Of a stretch of DNA of 64,000 nt, positions 7,812 to 16,747 are shown one piece after another; the stretch's first letter is position 1; each line of letters opens with the position of its first letter. The DNA is from Microvirga ossetica (GTDB lineage Bacteria; Pseudomonadota; Alphaproteobacteria; Rhizobiales; Beijerinckiaceae): assembly GCF_002741015.1 (NCBI RefSeq), contig NZ_CP016619.1, positions 744,001 to 808,000 on the forward strand, given 5' to 3'. A program made the translations under genes and the position numbers. Below the pieces are notes generated by a model. That model was not told where the DNA came from, searched no databases, and was given only the letters and a program-made list of their open reading frames with translations.

Positions 7812-7979
7812 TTACCTGGGAAGTAAGCGGCGCAGATTGCGGGCCATCCAGCTCTCGAGCAGGGCACGAGCATCCTCAAGAGCATGCTGGCGCGCCGCCT
7901 CAGGGCCAGCCAAGGTGAGCCCGGTGGGATCCGGGCACAACCGGTACCCGCCTGTGAGGTTGAAGTGGTAATGCTGCAT
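7812..7979 (-). CDS. DUF6894 small protein
   Basis: Starting at the ATG at 7979 (GAGG eight bases upstream) the product has 55 residues. MQHYHFNLTGGYRLCPDPTG, a short gap, then GPEAARQHALEDARALLESW match the DUF6894 pattern (M-x-x-Y-F-F-x-x-x-x-G, later an E-A-x-x-x-A-L helix). These proteins are abundant in Methylobacterium, Microvirga and Bradyrhizobium relatives and have no known function. Upstream in-frame codons to 8135 look non-coding. Confidence 0.7.
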   Translation of the reverse strand: MQHYHFNLTGGYRLCPDPTGLTLAGPEAARQHALEDARALLESWMARNLRRLLPR

Positions 7980-8181
7980 GTCGGGCTGCCTCAGGGAGGC
8001 CTTCTGACAGGCGCATAACAAGGGTAGTCCTCCTGTCGAGCCCGGCTGTTCCAGGGCCAGCCCGCGAAGGGAAACGCGACCCGAGGTTCCGGCCGCCGTC
8101 ATCCAAATGTCACCCCCTTGTCGCCCTGGCGACATGCACTCTGTCCAGAAGGAGCCTGCTCAATCCCCCAGGAGGACGAAC

Positions 8182-8928
8182 ATGGCAACCCGCTTGACCC
8201 TCGCGCTGCCGATGGTGGCTGCGCTCTCCTCGGTCGCGCTCGCACAACAGTTTCCGGCAACGCTCGCCGGTCATGCCGTGCTGCCCGCCCAGAGCTTTGT
8301 CGATGCGCCAGCCGATGCCCCATCCGATCTGAAGATCGCCGGCAAGTTCACCACCGGCAAGCGGGTCGACACGATCGGAACCATTGAAGGCACCTCGGGT
8401 GAGCGCCCGACCGGTGTCAAGCTTCCTTTCCGGGGCCAAGCGCTGCAAGGTCACTCCGGGATCAAACGACAGCCCGATGGCACCTTCTGGGTGCTGACCG
8501 ACAATGGCTTCGGGGCCAAAGCCAATTCCCCTGACGCGATGCTGTACCTGAACCATTACCGCATCGATTGGGAGAACGGCACGGTCGAGCGGCTCGATAC
8601 GGTCTTCCTCAGCGACCCGGACAAGAAGGTGCCGTTCCGGATCACCAACGAGGGCACGGACAAGCGCTACCTGACCGGCTCGGACTTCGATCCGGAAAGC
8701 TTTCAAATGATCGGCGATAAAATCTGGATTGGAGATGAATTCGGCCCCTACCTGATCCGGGCCGACCGCTCGGGCAAGATCGAGGCGGTGTTCGAGACGA
8801 CGGTTGACGGCAAGCCCGCCCGCTCGCCCGATCATTATGCGATCACGACGCCGCCAGCGCCAAACGGCTCTGTCACCTTCAACATTCGCCGGTCCAAGGG
8901 CTACGAAGCTACGGCGATGCCGGCCTGA
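8182..8928 (+). pseudogene. Esterase-like phytase-family protein, 3' truncated
   Basis: The ATG at 8182 is preceded by AGGAGG at ideal spacing. The 248-residue product begins with a signal peptide (cleavage after SVALA, about residue 21). HSGIKRQPDGTFWVLTDNGFG and FDPESFQMIGDKIWIGDEFGP are typical of the 'esterase-like activity of phytase' family, which folds as a beta-propeller and is normally 400 residues or more. The frame stops at GYEATAMPA, exactly where a conserved glycine-rich strand should continue; about 40% of the protein is missing. The 150 bp beyond show no continuation in another frame, so a deletion is likely. Any product would be an incomplete propeller. Confidence 0.65.
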
Positions 8929-9079
8929 GCTTTATGAGCAGTCGATCGCGGAGACTACTTCGGGATGGGGCAAAATGAGAAACGTTAGTGCTTCGTCCAG
9001 AATGGCTCTTTGCGTCACTCGGAACGCCCCGTAGCCGACCTCTGGGATGTTGGAGCGGCGGGCGGCCATGCATGAAGCC

Positions 9080-10237
9080 TTAATCAAAAACGCCATAGCC
9101 TGCAACGGCGTGCTTGCGGACGCCTTCGAGGTTCAATTCGACTCCTATACCCGGCGCATCAGGCAAGGTGATGTGCCCGTCATTGAGGATCGACTTTCCG
9201 CCGTTCGGGACATGGACATAGCTGTCCCAAACCTCACGCTCCTCAAGGGCGTGCCACTCGAGAACGAGGAAGTTCGGCACCGAACCGCAAACATGGCAGG
9301 TGGCCATGGTGCCAAGTGGGGTGGATACGAGATGCGGAGCGAAAGGAAGGTAGTAGATCTCCGCGAGATGCGCGATTTTCCGGCTCTCCGAAAGTCCCCC
9401 GCACTTGGGAACGTCCGGCATCACCACGTCGGCGCACTGCCCCTGGAGGAGCTCACGAAACCCCCAACGCAGATAAAGATTCTCACCGACGCAGATCGGC
9501 GTCTTGCTGCGCATCCGTATCTGCTTCAACGCTTCGACATTCTCGGCCGGAATGGGCTCCTCCAGCCAGAGCAGGTTGAACCGTTCCATCTCGCTGGCGA
9601 TGCGGCAGGCGCTCGGTACATCGTAACGGGCGTGCAGGTCGATGCATAAATCGATGTCTGGTCCGATGGCATCGCGAACGGCGGCCACCCGCTCCACCAT
9701 GAAGCGCAGTTCGGCGCCGTTGATCGTGTGATTGACCGCATCGAACTTTGCCGGATGCCCGAGATCGTCGATGTCGAATTTGAGGGCCGTGAAACCCTCC
9801 GCAACCATGCGCCTTGCCCGGCTGGCGCAACCCTCGGGGGACCCGGCAGGGCCGTCTCCGTCGCCGCAATCGGCGTAGAGGCGGATGCGGTCGCGGAACT
9901 TTCCGCCGAACATGCGATAAAGCGGCTGACCGGCCGCCTTGGCTGCCAGATCCCAAAGCGCCATCTCGATGCCGCTCAGCGCGATGAGGAAGATTCCCGA
10001 TTGGGCGCCGGCAAAGACGTGCTTGCGCCGGAGCTTTTCCCAGCAATATTCGACGTTGCGGGGATCCTCGCCGATGAGTTCGGATTTCAGTTCGGAGATC
10101 AGCCCGACGATCGCCGCCGCGCCGGCATCGGGATTAGCCTCGCCATACCCGGAAATGCCGGCATCCGTATCGATCCTGATCAGTGTCGCCTTGCCATGGT
10201 AGGCAACCACTGCGGTCTTGATCTCGACAATCCTCAT
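9080..10237 (-). CDS. Enolase-superfamily sugar-acid dehydratase (mandelate racemase subgroup), copy 1
   Basis: The product has 385 residues, full length. The N-terminal capping domain covers about 1-115. In the barrel, Lys153 lies in ALKFD. The metal ligands are Asp200 (CIDLHARYD), Glu226 (WLEEP) and Glu252 (VGENL). His302 in APHLVS is the general base opposite the lysine. The DxHxR stretch recalls D-galactonate and related aldonate dehydratases, which remove water to give 2-keto-3-deoxy acids. It is the last gene of the minus-strand run SBP, permeases, ATPase, RraA-like, dehydratase, so its substrate is probably what that importer brings in. The exact sugar acid cannot be deduced. Confidence 0.85.
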   Translation of the reverse strand: MRIVEIKTAVVAYHGKATLIRIDTDAGISGYGEANPDAGAAAIVGLISELKSELIGEDPRNVEYCWEKLRRKHVFAGAQSGIFLIALSGIEMALWDLAAKAAGQPLYRMFGGKFRDRIRLYADCGDGDGPAGSPEGCASRARRMVAEGFTALKFDIDDLGHPAKFDAVNHTINGAELRFMVERVAAVRDAIGPDIDLCIDLHARYDVPSACRIASEMERFNLLWLEEPIPAENVEALKQIRMRSKTPICVGENLYLRWGFRELLQGQCADVVMPDVPKCGGLSESRKIAHLAEIYYLPFAPHLVSTPLGTMATCHVCGSVPNFLVLEWHALEEREVWDSYVHVPNGGKSILNDGHITLPDAPGIGVELNLEGVRKHAVAGYGVFD

Positions 10238-10401
10238 CGGTGTTCCTCACGTGGAAAGTGTTCGCGGGCGGGCCAGGCATGGCGCTGTTGTTGTTTGAGC
10301 TTCGATGGCATCACAAGTTTTCTGCCGCCACGAACCCCGAAGTTCGCGGCAGCCTCGAACGTCGTCAACCTTCCCGGTTCTCAAGGTGGATGCCGACGCT
10401 T

Positions 10402-11154
10402 TCAATCCGTTGAGGACGTCTTCGCCTGTTCTGCCCGCCAGGCCTCGTACTCGTCGGTCGCGCTCGGGTGGAGCGGGTAATAACGCTGCAACGGCGCCCC
10501 TTCCAGAAGCTTCATCCGTGAGAAGACTTCCCACTCATGATGCTTCTGGGCTTCGTCAATCACCGCCTTCGCCATGGAGACGGGAACCACCACGACTCCA
10601 TCATCGTCGGCCACGATGATGTCGCCGGGAATGACCGTAACGCCGCCGCAGGCAATGGGAACATTGACGGCTGTGGGATAAATTGTGGTCTGTACGTGGT
10701 AATTCGGCGTCCAGCCGCGCAGCCACAGGGGGAGGTCGAGCTTTTTGACATTGGGCCGGTCGCGCATGCACCCGTCAATGACGATCCCCGCGCCGCCCCG
10801 GCCCTTGAAATAGGTTGACATCATGTCACCGAAGACTCCCGAGCTCATATCGCCGCGCGCGTCCACGACGACGACGTCGCCTTCCTGAGCGTGATAGAGC
10901 ACGTGCCGATGCAACTGCGTCTCCGGATCAGCATATTCGCCTTCGGTGAAGAGGTCCGGTCGCTGCGGCATGAACTGCAACGTCAAAGCCGGCCCAACGA
11001 TCGATTTGCCGAAATTCTGCGCAACCGGGCCGACCATGTGGGGGTTGCGGAACCCCATATGTCCGAGCGTGCCGGCGACGGTCGCGGCACCAATCTCCTT
11101 CAGCCCTTCGATCAGTTCCCTGGGAGGGCGTACGATGTCGGATGTATGCGTCAT
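10402..11154 (-). CDS. RraA-family aldolase/decarboxylase-like protein
   Basis: The product has 250 residues. GDVVVVDARGDMSSGVFGDMM and GRGGAGIVIDGCMRDRP carry the GxxxxxxAxxxG and (G/A)xVxDGxxRD motifs of the RraA / 4-hydroxy-4-methyl-2-oxoglutarate aldolase fold. The Arg-Asp pair binds the metal and the keto-acid carboxylate. VPIACGGVTVIPGDIIVADDDGV is the second conserved block. Catabolic members cleave or decarboxylate oxo-acids; true RraA inhibitors of RNase E are shorter. The location between the ABC ATPase gene and a dehydratase favours cleavage of a keto-deoxy acid over RNA regulation. Confidence 0.8.
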   Translation of the reverse strand: MTHTSDIVRPPRELIEGLKEIGAATVAGTLGHMGFRNPHMVGPVAQNFGKSIVGPALTLQFMPQRPDLFTEGEYADPETQLHRHVLYHAQEGDVVVVDARGDMSSGVFGDMMSTYFKGRGGAGIVIDGCMRDRPNVKKLDLPLWLRGWTPNYHVQTTIYPTAVNVPIACGGVTVIPGDIIVADDDGVVVVPVSMAKAVIDEAQKHHEWEVFSRMKLLEGAPLQRYYPLHPSATDEYEAWRAEQAKTSSTD

Positions 11155-11295
11155 TGTGACCTCGCTTGAACGGGTGCGGTGAGCCCACCGACATTGCAGA
11201 CGTCGAGCCGCCTGAAAGGGTGAAGGGGTGTGGACGGCGTGATCTTAAGGCTTCGCGGTCATGCAAGCCCAGACATCGCATCGCTTGTCCCCGCC

Positions 11296-12393
11296 TCAAT
11301 CCGCCTTCAGAGTCATTTCGGTTGCACCATCGAACAGGTGCATACGCTCCTGATCGAATTCGAGCCAGATTGGCTCGTCCGGCGCGACCGCAACGTTGGG
11401 CGGCACGCTGATGGTCACGACGGCACCGGACAGCAACGCCTGGACGAAGGTCACATCCCCGGTGGGTTCCACCGTATAGGCCTTGGCCGGGATGGCGCCC
11501 GGAGTCGCATGCGTGGTCAGCCTGATCGTGGAATGGCGGGCCCCGACGACGATTTTGTTCGTGGTCGATTTCTTGACCTTCCGGTCGTTGAGCGGTGAGA
11601 GCGCCATAGTCCAGCCTTCCGCGCCGGTCAACACGGTTCGGCCATCGACCGTTGCGGCCTCGAGGGGAATCAGGCTCATCGCCGGGCTGCCGATGAAGCT
11701 CGCCACGAACATGTTGACCGGATCAGCGAAGATTTGCGCCGGCGAATTATACTGCTGGAGAAAGCCGCCGTTCATCACGGCCATCTTGTCGGCCATGGTA
11801 ACGGCTTCGAGCTGGTCATGCGTTACATAGATGACCGTGGCCTTGAGGTCCTGATGAAAGCGCTTGATCTCGGAACGCATCTGCACGCGCAGCTTGGCGT
11901 CGAGGTTGGACAGGGGCTCGTCCATCAGGAAAACGGCAGGATCGCGCACCAGCGCCCGCCCCAGGGCGACACGCTGCTGCTGCCCGCCCGACAGCTCCCG
12001 CGGCCTTCGCTCGAGCAGGTGCGTCATGTCGAGCACCCGCGCCGCTTCCTTGACTTTCCGGTCGATCTCCTCGCGGGGCAGCCTGCGCATCTGCAGCGGG
12101 AAGGCCAGGTTCTTATAGACTGTTTTCTGCGGATAGAGCGCGTAATTCTGAAACACCATGGCAATGTCACGGTCTTTCGGGTCGACGTCATTGACCACGC
12201 GGTCGCCGATGGCAATCTCGCCGGACGTGATCGGAACCAGCCCGGCGACCAGATTGAGCGTGGTCGTCTTGCCGCATCCGGACGGACCGACAAGCGCGAC
12301 GAACTCGCCGTCATTGACGGTCAATGACACGTCGTTGACAGCCTTGAAGGAGCCATAGGTCTTCACAAGATTTCTCAGGACCACATGGGCCAT
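11296..12393 (-). CDS. Sugar ABC importer ATP-binding subunit (UgpC/MalK type)
   Basis: The product has 365 residues. Walker A is GPSGCGKT (36-43), the signature is [10 protein letters not shown] and Walker B is VFLMDEPLSNLDAKL. The C-terminal 120 residues form the OB-fold regulatory domain typical of MalK/UgpC proteins, which power import of sugars and glycerol phosphates. The gene starts 12 bp after the upstream permease, in the same operon as the binding protein at 14314-15798. Confidence 0.9.
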   Translation of the reverse strand: MAHVVLRNLVKTYGSFKAVNDVSLTVNDGEFVALVGPSGCGKTTTLNLVAGLVPITSGEIAIGDRVVNDVDPKDRDIAMVFQNYALYPQKTVYKNLAFPLQMRRLPREEIDRKVKEAARVLDMTHLLERRPRELSGGQQQRVALGRALVRDPAVFLMDEPLSNLDAKLRVQMRSEIKRFHQDLKATVIYVTHDQLEAVTMADKMAVMNGGFLQQYNSPAQIFADPVNMFVASFIGSPAMSLIPLEAATVDGRTVLTGAEGWTMALSPLNDRKVKKSTTNKIVVGARHSTIRLTTHATPGAIPAKAYTVEPTGDVTFVQALLSGAVVTISVPPNVAVAPDEPIWLEFDQERMHLFDGATEMTLKAD

Positions 12394-12405
12394 GAAACCT
12401 GCCTT

Positions 12406-13287
12406 CTATTGTTTGACGGCGCCCTCGGTGAGGGCTCGTACGAAGTAGCGTTGCAGGAGGAGGAAGAGCACGACGACCGGCAGGCTCATCATGAAGCTCG
12501 CCGCCATGAGACCGGGGAAATCCGTCGTGTTCTCGGAGAAGAAGCGCTGAACGCCGACCGGCAGCGTCAGCTGGTCATTTTTACTCAGGAACGTGTAGGC
12601 GAAGATGTACTCGTTCCAGGCGCCGATGAAGGAATAGATCGCCGTGGCGATGATCCCCGGCGTCGAAAGCGGCATCACGATCAGGAGAAACGCCTGGAAG
12701 CGGGTGGCGCCGTCGATGCGGGCCGCCTGCTCGAGTTGATAGGGAATGTTGTCGTAAAAACCCTTGAGCAGCCAGATCGCGAGGGGCAGGCCGAAGGTCA
12801 GATAGGTCAGGATCAGCGAGCCATGGGTGTTCACGAGGCCCAAAAGCCGCATGAGGATGAAGAGCGGCACGAGGAAGATCACCGCCGGGAACATGTTGCG
12901 CAGCAGAACCGAGAAGAAGAGGAATTTGCGCCCCGGAAAGTCAAACCGCGAGAAAGCATAGGCCGCGGGCACCGCGACGATGACCGCCAGGATCGTCGTC
13001 GCGGTGGAAACAAAAAAGCTGTTCCAGAAGAAGCGCAGGAAGTCCTCGCCCACGCTGTTGGTCGGGTCGAGCAGCTTGTGATAGCTCGCGAGGGTCGGCT
13101 CGTCAGGCCACCATTGGGGCGGAAACTGCAGGGCCGCAAATCCGGACTTGATGGATGTCAACAGCATCCAGATCATCGGCACGGCCGTGTAGAGCAGGAT
13201 GAGCACGAGGAAGATGCGCCCGACCCAGCGCCAGACGTCGATCGGTTTGCGTCTCCGGGTTGCCACGGCGATGGTCGTCGGCGTCAT
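12406..13287 (-). CDS. Sugar ABC importer permease (MalG type)
   Basis: The product has 293 residues with six predicted membrane segments, the first being RIFLVLILLYTAVPMIWML. The cytoplasmic EAA loop reads EQAARIDGATRFQAFLLIVMP, where the ATPase docks. The C-terminal ending FVRALTEGAVKQ is usual for the MalG/UgpE subunit. The 5' end overlaps the MalF-type gene by four bases (ATGA), so the two are translationally coupled. Confidence 0.9.
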   Translation of the reverse strand: MTPTTIAVATRRRKPIDVWRWVGRIFLVLILLYTAVPMIWMLLTSIKSGFAALQFPPQWWPDEPTLASYHKLLDPTNSVGEDFLRFFWNSFFVSTATTILAVIVAVPAAYAFSRFDFPGRKFLFFSVLLRNMFPAVIFLVPLFILMRLLGLVNTHGSLILTYLTFGLPLAIWLLKGFYDNIPYQLEQAARIDGATRFQAFLLIVMPLSTPGIIATAIYSFIGAWNEYIFAYTFLSKNDQLTLPVGVQRFFSENTTDFPGLMAASFMMSLPVVVLFLLLQRYFVRALTEGAVKQ

Positions 13288-14243
13288 GCACCGCGCTCCT
13301 TTCTCTCGCCGCCGCTGAGGGCGCGTACATAGAAATAGCCCAGCGTCATCAGAATGAGGAACAACAGCACCGAATAGGCCGACGCTACGCCCCAGCGCTG
13401 GCGGCCGAAGGCGAGTTCATAAATATGCGTTATCCAGATGTGGGATGCGTTGGAGGGACCGCCGCCGGTCATGATCCAGGGAATGATGAAGGAATTGAAG
13501 TTCGCCACTGCGAGCAGCAGGATGGTCACGGTGGAGACGCCCTGCAGATGGGGGAAGGTGACGTGCCAGAAGCGCTGCCACGCGCTGGCGCCATCGACTC
13601 TCGCCGCCCGGAGCAGTTGATCAGGGACGGTCTGCAGGCCGGCCATCAGCATGATCATAGCGAATGGAAATTCGCGCCACACATTGACGACAATCAGCGA
13701 CGGCAGAACAGTGCCCACACTATCGATGAGATTAGGCGGACGGTCGGCTAGTCCGAGGCCCACCAGAACGGCGCCGATCACGCCGAAATCCGAATGATAA
13801 ATCCATTTCCAAATGTAAGAAGCAGCGACCGCGCTAATAACCCATGGAATGATGAGGATGGCGCGCAACACGCTGCGGCCGGCGAAATCGCGGTTCAGAG
13901 CAAGCGCCGCTCCCAGGCCCAGGACGAACGCGATCAAGGTCGAGGCGATCGTCCAGATGAAGGTGTTGGCCGTGACACGCCAGAACACGTCGCTGTTGAG
14001 GATCAGGGAATAATTGTCGAACCCGACGAAATTCTTGTCGCGCAGCTGAAGACTTGGCGGCGTGTTGAAGAAGGACAGATTGATCGTGTAATAGATGGGA
14101 TAGGCGATGACGATTAGCATCACCACGATCGCGGGCAATACGTAGAGATAGTCGGCGCGCCGGGCCCAGACCTGCTGGAGGACGCCCGTACGCTCCGTTT
14201 CGACTCGCAGAGATGCGTCAGCCAGGCGTGTCGCCATGGTCAT
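13284..14243 (-). CDS. Sugar ABC importer permease (MalF type)
   Basis: The product has 319 residues. Membrane segments begin at YLYVLPAIVVMLIVIAYPIYY. The large periplasmic loop is short compared with E. coli MalF, as in most UgpA-type subunits. The EAA loop is LRAARVDGASAWQRFWHVTFP. An AAGGGCG site lies upstream of the ATG at 14243. The gene follows the binding-protein gene by 70 bp and forms the channel with the 12406-13287 product. Confidence 0.9.
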   Translation of the reverse strand: MTMATRLADASLRVETERTGVLQQVWARRADYLYVLPAIVVMLIVIAYPIYYTINLSFFNTPPSLQLRDKNFVGFDNYSLILNSDVFWRVTANTFIWTIASTLIAFVLGLGAALALNRDFAGRSVLRAILIIPWVISAVAASYIWKWIYHSDFGVIGAVLVGLGLADRPPNLIDSVGTVLPSLIVVNVWREFPFAMIMLMAGLQTVPDQLLRAARVDGASAWQRFWHVTFPHLQGVSTVTILLLAVANFNSFIIPWIMTGGGPSNASHIWITHIYELAFGRQRWGVASAYSVLLFLILMTLGYFYVRALSGGERKERGA

Positions 14244-14313
14244 CAGGGCGCCCTTATGCTGTCAGGAGGGTGTTGACCGGCGGCGGTCGCCGCCGGTCGC
14301 GTTGGCGTCGCCG

Positions 14314-15798
14314 CTAGAGCTTGCCGCCACTCATGATGTCCTTGACCTTCTTGGCCGCATCTTCGGAGGCCTGGTCGACCGTCATGGCGCCCGTCAGAGC
14401 GTTCTGAAGCATGTCGGGCACGACGATGTTCATGATCTCGGGCGTCTCCGGAATCGTCGGGAACGGGATACCGTAAGGAAGCATCGAGGTCGTCACGTCG
14501 AGGAACTTGATCTTTTCCAGACGCTCCTTCATCCACTTGGTCTTGAAGCCGTTGAGGTTGCCGGGGTTCGATCCGGCATAGGCCATCTTGAGCGACCATT
14601 CCGGGCTCGTCCAGAAACAAATGAGCGCCTTGGCCGCCGGCTGATCCACCTTGCCCCCGTCAACATATTCGGGCTTCAGGATGTGGATGTTCGAACCGCC
14701 GAAAACGACCGCCCGCTTGCCGTCCGGCCCGGTCGGAATCAGGCCGTAGCGCATGTTGTCGATGACGGCCTGGGCCTTCTGCTGATCGCTGCCGGAAGCC
14801 TTTTTCTTGAGATCGTGCATCACGTCGTAATCGGACGGGTGCGAGATCATCATGCCGAGCTGACCCGCTAGGAAAAGCGGCTGGTTGTCCGCCTGCTGGT
14901 TGGTCAATGCGGAGACCGGCACGGACTTGTCGCGCACATACATATCGTACGAGGCCTGCAAGGCTCGTTTGCTCGCCGGGCTGTTCAGCTGAATCTGCGA
15001 GTAGGCCGGGCTCGGTGTGGCCTCGTCGAACACGCCGCCGCCGAAGCCCCAGAGCTGAGGCAGGAAGCGGTAGGGCGTGTTGCCGGCGTTCTTGCGGGCG
15101 ACGAGGCCGTAGCCCGCAATCCCGAGCTTGTCGTGAATCTGCTTGGAGTATTTCACCACGTCGTCCCAGGTGGCCGGCGGCTTCTCGGGATCGAGACCGG
15201 CCCGCTTGAACACGTCCGCGTTCCAGATGAACGCCATCGTCTCGTTGTTCGTCGGGACGCCGTAAGTCTTGCCCTTCCACATGTTCGACTTCATGGCCCC
15301 GGGCCAGAAATCCTCGGTGGCGTAGCCTACGTCCTCGGGCTTCAGCTCCTGGAGATACCCTTTGGCGGCGAATTCGACACCGCCCAGGATTTGCAGCCGC
15401 ACCACCATGGGTCCGGCGTTGCCAAGCAATGCCGTCCGGAACTTGTCGAGGAGATCGTTGTAGGTGTGCGCCTGCTCCTCGAGCTGAATGTTGGGATAGG
15501 TTTTCCGGAAGGCTGCGAAGAAGTCCTTGTAATATTGGCGCAGGAGATCGGGGTCTCCCTCGAACACGCCCTGATACCAGAACGTGAGGCGCCCCTTGTA
15601 ATCGAGCGGCGTGACCTTGCCGCACTCGGCTGCGGTGTCGAATTCCTTTGTGCCTGCGATCTCACGCACATATTCCGGCGACCATTTGCTCAGGTCGACG
15701 GGGGGCGCGGCCAATACGGGCGACGACATCAGAAACGACGTGAGAACAGCCGCAGAAACACCGCCGCGAATGGCGCGGCCGAAGTCAAAGGTCGACAT
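14314..15798 (-). CDS. Extracellular sugar-binding protein of the ABC importer
   Basis: The start is the ATG at 15798, preceded by GGAGGGACCTA; the open frame continues much further upstream but there runs antisense to the GntR gene. The product has 494 residues. The signal peptide covers about 1-31 (VLAAP). Body features such as RLTFWYQGVFEGDPDLLRQYY and YGVPTNNETMAFIWNADVFKRAGLDP are typical of family 1 solute-binding proteins (MalE-like). The size, somewhat above the usual 420-440 residues, suggests an oligomer- or large-ligand-binding subclass. First gene of its operon, divergent from the regulator. Confidence 0.9.
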   Translation of the reverse strand: MSTFDFGRAIRGGVSAAVLTSFLMSSPVLAAPPVDLSKWSPEYVREIAGTKEFDTAAECGKVTPLDYKGRLTFWYQGVFEGDPDLLRQYYKDFFAAFRKTYPNIQLEEQAHTYNDLLDKFRTALLGNAGPMVVRLQILGGVEFAAKGYLQELKPEDVGYATEDFWPGAMKSNMWKGKTYGVPTNNETMAFIWNADVFKRAGLDPEKPPATWDDVVKYSKQIHDKLGIAGYGLVARKNAGNTPYRFLPQLWGFGGGVFDEATPSPAYSQIQLNSPASKRALQASYDMYVRDKSVPVSALTNQQADNQPLFLAGQLGMMISHPSDYDVMHDLKKKASGSDQQKAQAVIDNMRYGLIPTGPDGKRAVVFGGSNIHILKPEYVDGGKVDQPAAKALICFWTSPEWSLKMAYAGSNPGNLNGFKTKWMKERLEKIKFLDVTTSMLPYGIPFPTIPETPEIMNIVVPDMLQNALTGAMTVDQASEDAAKKVKDIMSGGKL

Positions 15799-15957
15799 TA
15801 GGTCCCTCCAATTCTTCAGAGCCAGCGCACACTGGCACTGTGGCTTCCACCCTCGTGTGGAGCTCTTCTTGATCGAGGCTCCTATCATGAAACGATTACA
15901 GAGCCAGACTTGTATGTCAATCGATCTGGATCGTATATTGTCTGGGCCAGTTGCCGT

Positions 15958-16695
15958 ATGATCTGGGCATTGGAGGTAAGGTTGAAGGAGGCAAGCGACC
16001 ACCAGGCGGTGCCGCCTCTCGGGATAGACCCGATCGGCGCCTCCACCGATTCCACGGCGCTGCTCTACAAGGCGATTCGGGACGACATCATCTCGGGGCG
16101 GCTCACTGCCAATCAGCGCCTCGTCGTTACCGACCTCGCCAAGCGTCACGGCAGTTCGACGACGCCGGTTCGGGAGGTGCTTCAGCTCCTGCGCGGCGAA
16201 GGCTTCGTCATCTTCACGCGAAATCGCGGCGCGCGCGTCCGGCCGATCGACCGAGATTTTATTCGCGACATCTACGAGATCTGCGTTCTGATCGAGCCGT
16301 CCCTGACGCGTTGGTTCGTCGGGATGGCCACAGAGGCCGACATCGCGGAACTCGAGGCGGTCCAAAGCCAGATCGAGGACAACAATTTCGCCGACCAGAT
16401 CTTGCACAGCGAGCTCGACACGAAATTCCATACCGTGATCTACCAGCGACACTACAATCGACACACTGCCGAATTGTGGTGGAAACATCGTGAGGTGCTC
16501 CGAGCGGTCAGCCGCCGGTTCGACTTCACTCTCGCGCGGCGAGCGCAGGTCATCAGTGACCATCGTGAGCTGATCGCCCATATCAAGGCAGGCGATGCCG
16601 ATCGGGCCGCCGAACTCGTGGCACGGCACGTCAAAGGGTCCGGACTTCACATCCTCGAGCATATGCGGGCCATGGCGGCAGCCCAGGCAGGGTAG
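15958..16695 (+). CDS. GntR-family regulator with FCD domain
   Basis: From the ATG at 15958 the product is 245 residues. A TTG at 15982 with GGAGG five bases upstream is a good alternative start (237 residues). Residues 35-95 are the winged HTH (LYKAIRDDIISGRLTANQRL, then GSSTTPVREVLQLLRGEGFV). The C-terminal helical FCD domain shows conserved His/Asp ligands (HSELDTKFHTVIY, HRELIAHIKAGD), which bind a metal and a carboxylic-acid effector. It stands between the divergent importer and dehydratase operons and probably controls both, with a sugar acid as inducer. Confidence 0.85.
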   Translation: MIWALEVRLKEASDHQAVPPLGIDPIGASTDSTALLYKAIRDDIISGRLTANQRLVVTDLAKRHGSSTTPVREVLQLLRGEGFVIFTRNRGARVRPIDRDFIRDIYEICVLIEPSLTRWFVGMATEADIAELEAVQSQIEDNNFADQILHSELDTKFHTVIYQRHYNRHTAELWWKHREVLRAVSRRFDFTLARRAQVISDHRELIAHIKAGDADRAAELVARHVKGSGLHILEHMRAMAAAQAG

Positions 16696-16747
16696 GTTAC
16701 CGACCTGATGCGCAGCCTCTTCTCAAATTCACAAGAAAGCGAAGCAC

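Noticed and set aside
12385..13332. 315-codon plus-strand frame opposite the MalG-type permease
   Set aside because: Composition is dominated by Glu, Arg, Gln and His with no fold; it is the complement of a hydrophobic gene.
15799..15957. Specific GntR operator between the divergent operons
   Set aside because: The region has A+T-rich words such as TTGTATGTC and CGTATATTGT but no convincing palindrome, so no site was assigned.
15799..16662. Upstream extension of the sugar-binding-protein frame
   Set aside because: It runs antisense to the GntR gene and lies before a clear ribosome-binding site and signal peptide at 15798.
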